Below, piece by piece: positions 1-7,785 of a DNA stretch of 10,543 nt. The notes under the pieces are model-generated. The model was not told the DNA's origin. It searched no databases and saw only the letters and a program-made list of their open reading frames with translations. Made by a program: the position numbers and the translations under genes. Each line of letters begins with the position of its first letter. Positions within the stretch are counted from its first letter, which is position 1. Source of the DNA: an uncultured Bacilli bacterium (GTDB taxonomy: Bacteria; Bacillota_I; Bacilli_A; RF39; UBA660); contig CANPWK010000031.1 in the NCBI GenBank assembly GCA_947584105.1, forward strand, positions 1 to 10,543. Direction: 5' to 3'.

Positions 1-15
1 CAAGTATAAAATGAT

Positions 16-53
16 AAAAAAACTAGATTTTTCAATATCTATGTAAGTTTTTT
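16..53. terminator. Weak bidirectional hairpin with T-tracts
   Basis: The left arm AAAAAACT (to 24) pairs with AGTTTTTT at 46-53, and an inner AGAT/ATCT (25-28 and 37-40) can extend the stem. Seven T's follow on the minus strand and six are in the plus-strand right arm, so it could end transcripts in either direction. The stem is almost all A-T and interrupted by an unpaired stretch, so its stability is doubtful. On the minus strand it lies about 45-80 nt downstream of the predicted start near 98. Confidence 0.3.
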
Positions 54-65
54 ATATTAAAACTG

Positions 66-89
66 TCAAACTAGGGTTAAAGTATCCAT
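66..89 (-). CDS. Seven-codon minus-strand ORF (MDTLTLV)
   Basis: Behind a very good minus-strand promoter and a GGTGAT Shine-Dalgarno (93-98) set exactly 3 nt before an ATG at 87-89, the reading frame encodes MDTLTLV and stops at TGA (66-68). The start signals look as good as those of real genes in this window, but the product is tiny. It could be a leader peptide of a longer minus-strand transcript continuing past the left edge (in B. subtilis lexA lies divergent from this cluster), the stub of a decayed gene, or a chance stop. No family can be recognised from seven residues. Confidence 0.3.
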   Translation of the reverse strand: MDTLTLV

Positions 90-104
90 AATATCACCAT
101 AAAC

Positions 105-133
105 ATTATAACAAATTAAAAATTATAAGTCAA
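105..133 (-). promoter_or_regulatory. Strong minus-strand sigma-A promoter
   Basis: Read on the minus strand, TTGACT (128-133) is separated by 17 nt from a perfect TATAAT (105-110), and a TG one base upstream of it makes an extended -10. The predicted start is near 98, on the first G of the GGTGAT ribosome binding site. This is among the best promoter matches in the window, and it points away from tkt toward the left edge. A LexA-like box overlaps its -35, so SOS control is likely if the box is functional. Confidence 0.7.
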
Positions 134-144
134 ACGTTTGTTCT
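131..144. promoter_or_regulatory. Candidate LexA (SOS) box
   Basis: CAAACGTTTGTTCT matches the Gram-positive LexA/DinR site CGAAC-N4-GTTCG with one mismatch in each outer half; the core GAAC-N4-GTTC has one mismatch. It overlaps the -35 of the strong minus-strand promoter, a natural place for a repressor. In B. subtilis, LexA sites lie between divergent lexA and the yneA-yneB-ynzC-tkt-sirA-yneF region, and the same right-hand neighbours occur here. The inner CAAACGTTTG is itself a perfect palindrome, so another repressor remains possible. Confidence 0.45.
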
Positions 145-175
145 TGAATAATTAATAAATTTTTAATATCTGATG

Positions 176-222
176 TTTATTAATTTTATAATTTTTGATA
201 TAATAAATAATAGAAAGTAGGG
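176..222 (+). promoter_or_regulatory. Promoter and RBS of tkt
   Basis: An extended -10, TGATATAAT (196-204), has only a weak -35-like TTTATT or TTATTA (176-182) at 16-17 nt, as is usual when TG is present. The predicted start is near 211. A GAAAGTAGGG stretch (213-222) serves as the ribosome binding site about 5 nt before the ATG at 228. Confidence 0.55.
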
Positions 223-227
223 TAATT

Positions 228-2198
228 ATGGATAAAGAGGGAATTGCTAATATAAAATCGTTAGCGCTTGATATGATAACTAAAGCAAAAAGTGGCCATC
301 CAGGTATTGTATTATCTGCTGCTCCAATAATTTATAGTTTATATAAAAATCATTTAAACATTAATCCCATTAAACCTGATTGGTATAATCGTGATCGATT
401 CATTTTATCAGCAGGCCATGGTTCAGCCTTGTTATATGCGACTTTATATATGACAGGATATGATATAAGTTCAGAAGATTTGAAGAATTTTCGTGAATTA
501 AATTCTAAGACTCCAGGACATCCGGAGGTTCATATAACACCTGGTGTAGAATGTTCAACAGGTCCTTTAGGACAAGGTGTTGCAACTGCAGTTGGAATGG
601 CATTAGGAGAAAAAATTCTAAATAGTCGCTTTAAAATAAATATTGATGATTCTGTTATTTCACCTATTGATTTTAAAACTTATGTATTAGTTGGTGATGG
701 TGATTTAATGGAGGGGGTTAGTTATGAGGCATGTTCTTTGGCTGGAACATTATGTTTAAATAATTTAATTATTTTATATGACTCTAATAATATGACTTTA
801 GATGGCAGTACTGAAAATACTTTTAAAGAAGATGTATGTAAACGATTTGAGGCAATGGGTTTTGAAACATATAAAGTTAATGATGGCAATAATTTAAGAC
901 AGTTAAATTTTGAAATCAGTAAAGCTAAAAGAAGCAATAAGCCAGCATTTATAGAAATAAAGACTCATCTTGGATATGGCTCTTTACTACAAGATACTAA
1001 TAAGGTTCATGGAACTGTTTTAACAGATGAAGATTTAACCCAACTTAAAAATAATTTAAAAATACCTTTAGAACCATTTTATGTTAATGAAACTTTAAGA
1101 AGAGATCTTATTGGTTTTATTGCTAATAGAGTTGGTGAAAAATATAATCAATCATTAGAAATATATGATAAATATATTCAAGATAATTTAGATACCATAT
1201 ATAAAGATTTCAAATTTTATTTTCAAAAAGATACTTATGATATTAGTAATTATAATTGGAATAATATTAATTCCAAGGTATCAATTAGAGATATTAACAA
1301 ATCAGTATTAAATGAAATATCAAATCATATTTCAGCTCTAGTTGGAGGTAGTGCTGATTTAAATTCATCTACTAAAGCTTATATTGATTTTGGAGATAAT
1401 ATTATGCCCAAAAAATATAACGCTAAAAATATATGGTATGGAATTAGAGAACATGCTGGTGGATGTATTTCTAATGGTTTAGCACTTTTAGGCTTTTTAC
1501 CTTTTTTCTCTACCTTTTTGACATTTTCAGATTATCTAAAACCTGCCATTCGAATGTCTAGCTTAATGAATTTGCCGGTTACTTATATATTTACTCATGA
1601 TTCAATAACAGTTGGTAAGGATGGCCCAACACATCAGCCAGTTGAACAACTATCAACATTAAGATCAATCCCTAATTTACATGTATATAGACCAGTAGAT
1701 TTAAAAGAAATTATCGGTTGTTGGCAGTCTATTTTAATGAATCCTAATAATCCAAGTGCTTTAATTATATCTAGAAGTGAAGAGATTAGATTAAATAATA
1801 CTAGTGCCTCTAAAAGTTGTAAAGGAGCATATGTATTAAAAGAAGCACTTGGACCTATACAAGGTATTTTAATTGCAACTGGTACAGAAGTAATTACAGC
1901 TCTTAAAGTAGCAATGATTTTAGAAAAAAAGCATATTAATCTTAGAGTAGTTAGTATGCCTTCTGTTGAAATATTTGAAAAACAAAGTAATGAATATAAA
2001 AAACAGGTTTTACCTAACTTAAAAACGATTGTTATAGAGGCTTCAAATTGTCTATCATTTACAAGATATACTAGTTATAATTATATAATAAATATAAATA
2101 AATTTGGAAAAAGCGCAGATGGTAGTGAAGTGTTAAAATATATGAATTTTGATATAGAATCAATTATTAATAAAGTAATTAATATTTTAAATCAATAA
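228..2198 (+). CDS. tkt: Transketolase
   Basis: This is a thiamine-diphosphate enzyme of the non-oxidative pentose phosphate pathway, moving two-carbon ketol units between sugar phosphates in the cytoplasm. At 656 residues it has normal family length. Visible landmarks are GHPG (23-26), SAGHGS (61-66), GPLGQG (112-117), the ThDP/metal motif GDGDLMEG (156-163) with its Asn in YDSNN (184-188), H261 in VHGT, the catalytic Glu E408 in REH, and HDS (457-459) followed by DGPTHQP (465-471). The PP, Pyr and C-terminal domains are all present. Two usually invariant spots differ: the common GVGEDG reads TVGKDG (Glu to Lys at 464), and REHGM reads REHAG. The key substrate Asp (D465) and His (H469) remain, so activity is expected. 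The ATG at 228 has a ribosome binding site and starts at the usual family N terminus. It heads the conserved tkt-sirA-yneF order. Confidence 0.96.
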   Translation: MDKEGIANIKSLALDMITKAKSGHPGIVLSAAPIIYSLYKNHLNINPIKPDWYNRDRFILSAGHGSALLYATLYMTGYDISSEDLKNFRELNSKTPGHPEVHITPGVECSTGPLGQGVATAVGMALGEKILNSRFKINIDDSVISPIDFKTYVLVGDGDLMEGVSYEACSLAGTLCLNNLIILYDSNNMTLDGSTENTFKEDVCKRFEAMGFETYKVNDGNNLRQLNFEISKAKRSNKPAFIEIKTHLGYGSLLQDTNKVHGTVLTDEDLTQLKNNLKIPLEPFYVNETLRRDLIGFIANRVGEKYNQSLEIYDKYIQDNLDTIYKDFKFYFQKDTYDISNYNWNNINSKVSIRDINKSVLNEISNHISALVGGSADLNSSTKAYIDFGDNIMPKKYNAKNIWYGIREHAGGCISNGLALLGFLPFFSTFLTFSDYLKPAIRMSSLMNLPVTYIFTHDSITVGKDGPTHQPVEQLSTLRSIPNLHVYRPVDLKEIIGCWQSILMNPNNPSALIISRSEEIRLNNTSASKSCKGAYVLKEALGPIQGILIATGTEVITALKVAMILEKKHINLRVVSMPSVEIFEKQSNEYKKQVLPNLKTIVIEASNCLSFTRYTSYNYIININKFGKSADGSEVLKYMNFDIESIINKVINILNQ

Positions 2199-2225
2199 AC
2201 TACAATGTTCGACAAAGTAATATTT

Positions 2226-2243
2226 TATAATCATTATGGTGAT
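2226..2243 (+). promoter_or_regulatory. -10/Shine-Dalgarno module deciding the sirA start
   Basis: TATAAT (2226-2231), six bases, then GGTGAT (2238-2243) and three bases before the ATG at 2247. The GGTGAT is a good anti-Shine-Dalgarno match, whereas the upstream in-frame ATG at 2205 has none, so 2247 is the better start. No good -35 is seen at 15-19 nt, so the -10 may be weak or fortuitous, with sirA also served by read-through from tkt. Confidence 0.5.
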
Positions 2244-2246
2244 GAT

Positions 2247-2639
2247 ATGAAATATTACTTATTTATTATACGAAAAGAATTTTATAAAAAAAATGATCAA
2301 TATTTGTATTCTATGTTAGAAAATTTAAAATTTATGAATAAAGAAAATTATAATTATGGTTTTAGTATATATCATAATATTTGTTATTTTTTTAATGATT
2401 CTATTTTAAAAAATTATTTAAGTAAAAAATATGATTTACAATGTAAAAATAATACTTATTATTTAGGAGACGATACTACTTTAAAAATAAATAAAAGCTA
2501 TGCTTGTATTACTACCAAAAAACATTTAAGAGAACTATTGTGTATTTTTTATGTGTATCATAAAGATATTTTCATATGTAATTTTGACACTAAAGAATAT
2601 TTCTGGTTAAAGGATAAAATTACATATAATTATATATAA
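2247..2639 (+). CDS. sirA: SirA-like inhibitor of DnaA
   Basis: In B. subtilis, SirA (YneE) binds domain I of DnaA and blocks new rounds of replication during entry into sporulation. Three things support the assignment here. It sits between tkt and yneF, exactly where sirA lies in B. subtilis. Its length (130 residues) is close to the roughly 148 of the reference. Both ends align from memory: the N-terminal YYLFIIRKEF resembles the YYTYLIKEEF of SirA, and the C-terminal FICNFDTKEYFWL resembles its Asp-Phe-Asn...Gly-Trp-Leu end. The middle is divergent. An in-frame ATG at 2205 would add 14 residues but lacks a ribosome binding site and the resemblance begins at 2247. There are no membrane segments or signal peptide. 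Whether this organism sporulates cannot be told from the window, so the developmental role is inference. Confidence 0.72.
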   Translation: MKYYLFIIRKEFYKKNDQYLYSMLENLKFMNKENYNYGFSIYHNICYFFNDSILKNYLSKKYDLQCKNNTYYLGDDTTLKINKSYACITTKKHLRELLCIFYVYHKDIFICNFDTKEYFWLKDKITYNYI

Positions 2640-2643
2640 TTGG

Positions 2644-2685
2644 TTGATATTTAAATTTATTTATAGTAAAATACTAATGAAAGGA
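2644..2685 (+). promoter_or_regulatory. Promoter and RBS of yneF
   Basis: TTGATA (2644-2649), a 17-nt spacer and TAAAAT (2667-2672) form a good sigma-A promoter with a start near 2679. AAAGGA (2680-2685) follows at once and lies 8 nt before the ATG at 2694, giving a leader of about 15 nt. yneF can therefore be transcribed separately from tkt-sirA. Confidence 0.6.
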
Positions 2686-2693
2686 ATGATTTA

Positions 2694-2903
2694 ATGTTAG
2701 TTGACATATTACAAATATTAGGAGGACTAATTGTAGGTGCTCTTATTGGATTTTTATTAGCACGTTTTTATATTAAAAAGTATATGAAAAAAAATCCCCC
2801 AATTAATGAACAAATGATAAAAGCTATGATGATGCAAATGGGACGTACACCATCACAAAAACAAGTTAATCAAATGATGAAATCAATGTCTAAATATATG
2901 TAA
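2694..2903 (+). CDS. yneF: YneF/UPF0154 small membrane protein
   Basis: This 69-residue protein has one N-terminal membrane helix (about residues 5-25, rich in Gly, Leu and Ile). A basic stretch (FYIKKYMKK) follows, then a short Met-rich cytoplasmic tail with the family-typical [20 protein letters not shown] region (38-57) and a final helix. This is the UPF0154/YneF family, widespread in Bacilli and of unknown biochemical role. Family length is about 70 residues, so it is complete. It has its own promoter and a clear AAAGGA site, and an intrinsic terminator begins within its stop codon. Its place after tkt and sirA matches the B. subtilis order. Confidence 0.93.
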   Translation: MLVDILQILGGLIVGALIGFLLARFYIKKYMKKNPPINEQMIKAMMMQMGRTPSQKQVNQMMKSMSKYM

Positions 2904-2931
2904 GATATTAGTTAAACTGATATCTTTTTTT
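2902..2931 (+). terminator. Intrinsic terminator after yneF
   Basis: The arms AAGATATTAG (2902-2911) and CTGATATCTT (2917-2926) form a 10-bp stem with one G-U pair and a 5-nt loop, running into a T tract to 2931. The left arm starts in the yneF TAA stop. It ends the tkt-sirA-yneF transcripts. The -10 of the next gene begins three bases after the T tract. Confidence 0.8.
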
Positions 2932-2933
2932 CA

Positions 2934-2939
2934 TATAAT
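2934..2939 (+). promoter_or_regulatory. -10 element giving a leaderless transcript
   Basis: TATAAT (2934-2939) ends five bases before the ATG at 2945, so a standard start (seventh base after the hexamer) falls at 2945-2946, on the start codon. No Shine-Dalgarno sequence precedes the ATG. The -35 would lie within the loop and arm of the preceding terminator (about 2911-2917) and matches the consensus only weakly (GTTAAA or TTAAAC). Confidence 0.45.
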
Positions 2940-2944
2940 TAATT

Positions 2945-3544
2945 ATGATTGGAATTATTATGAATAAATCTGTAAGTGATGAGGGAAATTTAATTAATTA
3001 TATTTATAGCAATTTCTATAAATTAGATTTAGAAATTTTTCCTATAGCTTTAACTAACATAGATGATGTAGTAGCTAGTATAAAAAAATGTAGAGGAATA
3101 ATAATGCAAGGAGGAGATGACTATCTACCAATTCATTTAGAGATTATAAAATACTTATATGATAATGATATTCCTTTGCTGGCAATTTGCATGAGTATGC
3201 AAGCGATGGGAGTTTTATTTAATGGTCAGTTAGATTATATTAATAATCATAAATCTAAAAACAAATATGCTCATAAAATATTAATTAAAAAAGATACTTT
3301 GCTTTATGATATATTAAGAATTAATCAAATATGGGTTAATTCCTACCATAAACAATGTCTAAAAACAACTACTTTAGATGTAAGTTCATATAGTAATTGT
3401 ATTGAATCTATAGAGGATAAAAGGAAAAAATTTTTTTTAGGAATACAGTGGCACCCAGAGAAAATGATTGAATATGATAAATTAGAAAGAAAAATATTTG
3501 ATTATTTTAAAGAGGTGTGTTATGGAATTAGAACAGATAATTAA
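2945..3544 (+). CDS. C26-type class I glutamine amidotransferase
   Basis: This 199-residue protein has a single class I glutamine amidotransferase domain of the peptidase C26 (gamma-glutamyl-GABA hydrolase, PuuD-like) type. Visible are the N-terminal strand MIGII, the substrate-side GGDDYLP (56-62), the nucleophile elbow AICMSMQ with Cys82, VNSYH (131-135) and the catalytic QWHPE with His170 and Glu172, so the triad is intact. The usual GICxGxQ elbow has lost both glycines, which may alter specificity. It is shorter than typical PuuD (about 250) and no synthetase domain is fused, so hydrolysis of a gamma-glutamyl bond, or amidation with a partner, is likely. It overlaps murF by 23 nt, which suggests a wall-precursor substrate, but this is inference. 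The start at 2945 is chosen because the family begins with this strand; the mRNA appears leaderless. Confidence 0.82.
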   Translation: MIGIIMNKSVSDEGNLINYIYSNFYKLDLEIFPIALTNIDDVVASIKKCRGIIMQGGDDYLPIHLEIIKYLYDNDIPLLAICMSMQAMGVLFNGQLDYINNHKSKNKYAHKILIKKDTLLYDILRINQIWVNSYHKQCLKTTTLDVSSYSNCIESIEDKRKKFFLGIQWHPEKMIEYDKLERKIFDYFKEVCYGIRTDN

Positions 3545-4814
3545 AATTACTGATGGTAGTTTAATTAATGATTGTAATATCCAAAAAAAAATTAAAAATA
3601 TAAAGATAGATTCACGTAATTTACAAAAAAATGATTTGTTTATTGCTCTTTTAGGAAAATATGATAATGGTCATAATTATGTTAATGATAAATTGCATTG
3701 TGGTGCAGTGATTGTTGATGAAGATGTTTATATCAAAAATATTCCCCTTATTAAAGTAAATTCCACATATAATGCATTAATAAAATTATGTCAATATTAT
3801 AGAAAAAAATTTCCTATTCCTTTGATTGCAATCACTGGTTCAACTGGAAAAACAACTTTAAAAGAGTTAATTTTTAATATTTTAAGTACTAAATATAAAG
3901 TTTTAAAAAATAAAGAAAATAAAAATAATATTTTAGGAATTGCCAATACTTTGTTTAACTTAGATACATCTTATGATATGATTGTCCTTGAAATGGGTAT
4001 GAATCATTTTGGGGAACTAAATGATTTATCTATTATGTGTCAACCTAATAAAGCTATTATAACTAATATAGGATCATCTCATATTGGTATTTTGGGAAGT
4101 AGGAAAAATATTTTTAAGGCAAAATTAGAAATAAAGTCCGGTTTAGACGGAGAATTGATTGTAAATGGTGATGATAAATATTTAAAAAAGTTAAAAGCTT
4201 TTAAATGTGGTAAAAATTGCAACAATAATTTAATAGCTTATAATATTCATTTATATAATAATTATCTTTCATTTAATATTTATACTGATCAAGAATATCA
4301 AGTTAAATTTAATATTCCATCTTTAAGTTATATTAATATTCTACTTGAGGCTATTAAAATTGGAATGGATTATAATATAAATATGGAAGATATAATTAAT
4401 GAAATTGCAAATTTTAAATCAGTAAATGGTCGTATGAATATAATAAATAAAAATAATTATACGATTATTGATGATTGTTATAATGCTAGTTATGAATCTA
4501 TTAGATGTGGCTTAGAATATTTAAAAAATATAGATAATTTTAAAATAATTATTTTAGGTGATATTTTAGAACTTGGAAAGTATAGTAAAAAATATCATAA
4601 AAAAATTAATAAGTTATTAAATAAAGTAGATAATAAATTAGTTATTACTGTTGGTAATTATACTAAATATATTTATGGGAAGCATTTTAATAATAATCAA
4701 GATATTATAAGTTATTTAAACAATATATCTTTATCTAATAAATATATTTATATCAAAGGCTCACATGGTATGAATTTATCAGAAATAGTTAATTATTTAG
4801 AAGACAATAATTAA
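3522..4814 (+). CDS. murF: UDP-MurNAc-tripeptide-D-alanyl-D-Ala ligase
   Basis: MurF adds the D-Ala-D-Ala dipeptide to UDP-MurNAc-tripeptide, the last cytoplasmic ligase step of peptidoglycan precursor synthesis. From this start it has 430 residues, a normal length. The N-terminal domain shows DSRN (30-33). The central ATPase domain has the P-loop GSTGKTT (106-112), the metal-binding EMGMN (157-161), TNIGSSHIG (181-189) and AKLEI, whose Lys201 sits in the usual Mur lysine region. The C-terminal domain has NGRMN, a DDCYNAS motif, LGDILELG and KGSHGMNL; the common KGSR is KGSH here. A TTG-started frame at 3498 would add eight residues, but AGAGGTG (3511-3517) sits correctly for the ATG at 3522. 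The start lies 23 nt inside the amidotransferase gene, so translation is probably coupled. Confidence 0.95.
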   Translation: MELEQIIKITDGSLINDCNIQKKIKNIKIDSRNLQKNDLFIALLGKYDNGHNYVNDKLHCGAVIVDEDVYIKNIPLIKVNSTYNALIKLCQYYRKKFPIPLIAITGSTGKTTLKELIFNILSTKYKVLKNKENKNNILGIANTLFNLDTSYDMIVLEMGMNHFGELNDLSIMCQPNKAIITNIGSSHIGILGSRKNIFKAKLEIKSGLDGELIVNGDDKYLKKLKAFKCGKNCNNNLIAYNIHLYNNYLSFNIYTDQEYQVKFNIPSLSYINILLEAIKIGMDYNINMEDIINEIANFKSVNGRMNIINKNNYTIIDDCYNASYESIRCGLEYLKNIDNFKIIILGDILELGKYSKKYHKKINKLLNKVDNKLVITVGNYTKYIYGKHFNNNQDIISYLNNISLSNKYIYIKGSHGMNLSEIVNYLEDNN

Positions 4815-4821
4815 AAATTGC

Positions 4822-4850
4822 TTGTAAAACTTAATAAAATATAATATAAT
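4822..4850 (+). promoter_or_regulatory. Promoter of tgt, start beside the RBS
   Basis: TTGTAA (4822-4827), a 17-nt spacer and a perfect TATAAT (4845-4850). The predicted start at 4857 falls on the G of GTGAT (4857-4861), a partial Shine-Dalgarno match four bases before the ATG at 4866. The leader would be about 9 nt. Confidence 0.7.
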
Positions 4851-4853
4851 TAA

Positions 4854-6774
<1,921 letters not shown>

Positions 6775-6785
6775 ATATCTTTTTA

Positions 6786-6835
6786 TTTACATAATTATTT
6801 AATCGTGATATAATTTTAAGTATAAAATAAAGGAG
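6786..6835 (+). promoter_or_regulatory. Promoter and RBS of the DUF368 gene
   Basis: TTTACA (6786-6791), a 17-nt spacer and TATAAT (6809-6814), with a TG at 6806-6807 making an extended -10, is close to the sigma-A consensus. The start should be near 6821. AAAGGAG (6829-6835) is a strong ribosome binding site 5 nt before the ATG at 6841. Confidence 0.8.
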
Positions 6836-6840
6836 TAGTT

Positions 6841-7716
6841 ATGATAATTAATTTTATTAGAGGTCTATTTATGGCCCTTGCTGATAGTGTTCCGGGTGTA
6901 TCTGGAGGAACAATTGCATTTATTTTAGGATTTTATGATAAATTTATTAATTCATTAGATGGATTATTCTATGGAAATAAAGAACAAAAAAAAGATAGTT
7001 TAAAATTTTTAATTAAATTGGGAATTGGTTGGCTTATTGGTATGACTTTAGCTTCATTAATATTAGCTAGTCTGTTTGAATCAAAAATTTATATAGTAAG
7101 CTCATTATTTCTTGGATTTATAATTTTTGCGATTCCCCTTGTTATTAAAGAAGAAAAAGAACAATTAAAAGGCAAATATTTTAATTTAATTTTTACTTTA
7201 ATTGGAATTGCTTTAGTTGTTTTAATAACTTATTTAAATCCAATGTCATCAGGATCTAATGTTAATATTAAACACCTTAATTTAGGATTAATATTTTATA
7301 TTTTACTTGTAGGTATGTTATCGATATCGGCAATGGTTCTACCTGGAATATCAGGTTCAACATTATTATTAATTTTTGGTATTTATATTCCAATTATGAC
7401 AGGTATCAAAGAATTATTACATTTTAATTTCACATATTTACCTGCTTTAATAGTTTTTGCAATCGGTGTTGTTTTAGGAATTTTATTAATTATTAAATTG
7501 ATAAAAAATGCATTAAAAAAATGGCGAAGTCAAACTATTTATTTAATATTAGGTTTAATGTTAGGGTCTATATACGCAATTATTATGGGGCCTACTACTT
7601 TAGAACATGCTAAAGATCCAATGACTTTCTCAACATTTAATATATTGTTCTTTATTATTGGAGGATTAATTATTTTTGGATTAGATAAATTAAAGGACTT
7701 TTTAAATAACAAATAA
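6841..7716 (+). CDS. popT: DUF368/PopT undecaprenyl-phosphate transporter
   Basis: DUF368 proteins (PopT) return undecaprenyl phosphate, the lipid carrier for wall polymers, to the cytoplasmic face of the membrane. This 291-residue protein is mostly hydrophobic with several membrane helices. It shows the internal duplication typical of the family: GLFMALADSVPGVSGGTIAF near the N terminus (PGVSGG 18-23) is echoed by SAMVLPGISGSTLLLIFG in the second half (PGISGS 168-173). The paired PG(V/I)SG motifs are re-entrant loops in related DedA/DUF368 models. It has its own strong promoter and a following hairpin, so it looks monocistronic or leaky into the CDF gene. With murF nearby it adds to wall-precursor functions in this region. 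Confidence 0.9.
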   Translation: MIINFIRGLFMALADSVPGVSGGTIAFILGFYDKFINSLDGLFYGNKEQKKDSLKFLIKLGIGWLIGMTLASLILASLFESKIYIVSSLFLGFIIFAIPLVIKEEKEQLKGKYFNLIFTLIGIALVVLITYLNPMSSGSNVNIKHLNLGLIFYILLVGMLSISAMVLPGISGSTLLLIFGIYIPIMTGIKELLHFNFTYLPALIVFAIGVVLGILLIIKLIKNALKKWRSQTIYLILGLMLGSIYAIIMGPTTLEHAKDPMTFSTFNILFFIIGGLIIFGLDKLKDFLNNK

Positions 7717-7719
7717 AAT

Positions 7720-7774
7720 TTATTAATCATATAATAATACGAAATTGTATTAATAAATGATTAATAATTTTTTT
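7720..7774 (+). terminator. Long hairpin and T tract abutting the CDF RBS
   Basis: TTATTAATCAT (7720-7730) pairs perfectly with ATGATTAATAA (7757-7767). After a symmetrical ATAA/ATAA internal loop, TAATAC (7735-7740) pairs with GTATTA (7747-7752) around GAAATT. Seven T's (7768-7774) follow. It fits an intrinsic terminator for the DUF368 gene. The CDF ribosome binding site starts at the next base (7775), with no convincing promoter between, so it may also act as an attenuator or as an operator-like inverted repeat. Confidence 0.7.
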
Positions 7775-7785
7775 GAGGTGATATT

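Noticed and set aside
1..35. Minus-strand TTG-started frame (MKNLVFL...) running off the left edge
   Set aside because: It looks like the start of a signal peptide, but there is no Shine-Dalgarno before the TTG, and the stretch is part of the weak hairpin.
2..46. Open plus-strand frame from the window edge ending in TAA
   Set aside because: It could be the last 14 codons of an upstream gene, but in such AT-rich DNA a 45-nt open frame is expected by chance and no motif supports it.
722..937. Minus-strand 71-codon open frame inside tkt
   Set aside because: It lies wholly within the ThDP domain of transketolase, has no ribosome binding site and resembles no family; it is a shadow of the real gene.
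2193..2246. Possible terminator between tkt and sirA
   Set aside because: No stem with a following T tract is present; read-through from tkt is expected.
3498..3521. Eight-residue N-terminal extension of MurF from a TTG
   Set aside because: The AGAGGTG site is placed for the ATG at 3522, and the MurF family begins there.
7539..7730. Minus-strand 63-codon open frame over the end of the DUF368 gene
   Set aside because: It is antisense to a well-supported membrane protein and has a low-complexity Ile/Asn/Lys composition and no start signals of note.
7717..7785. A metal riboswitch (yybP-ykoY or NiCo type) ahead of the CDF gene
   Set aside because: The 69-nt region is almost pure A-T, and none of the G-rich conserved loops of those riboswitches is visible; only a hairpin is supported.
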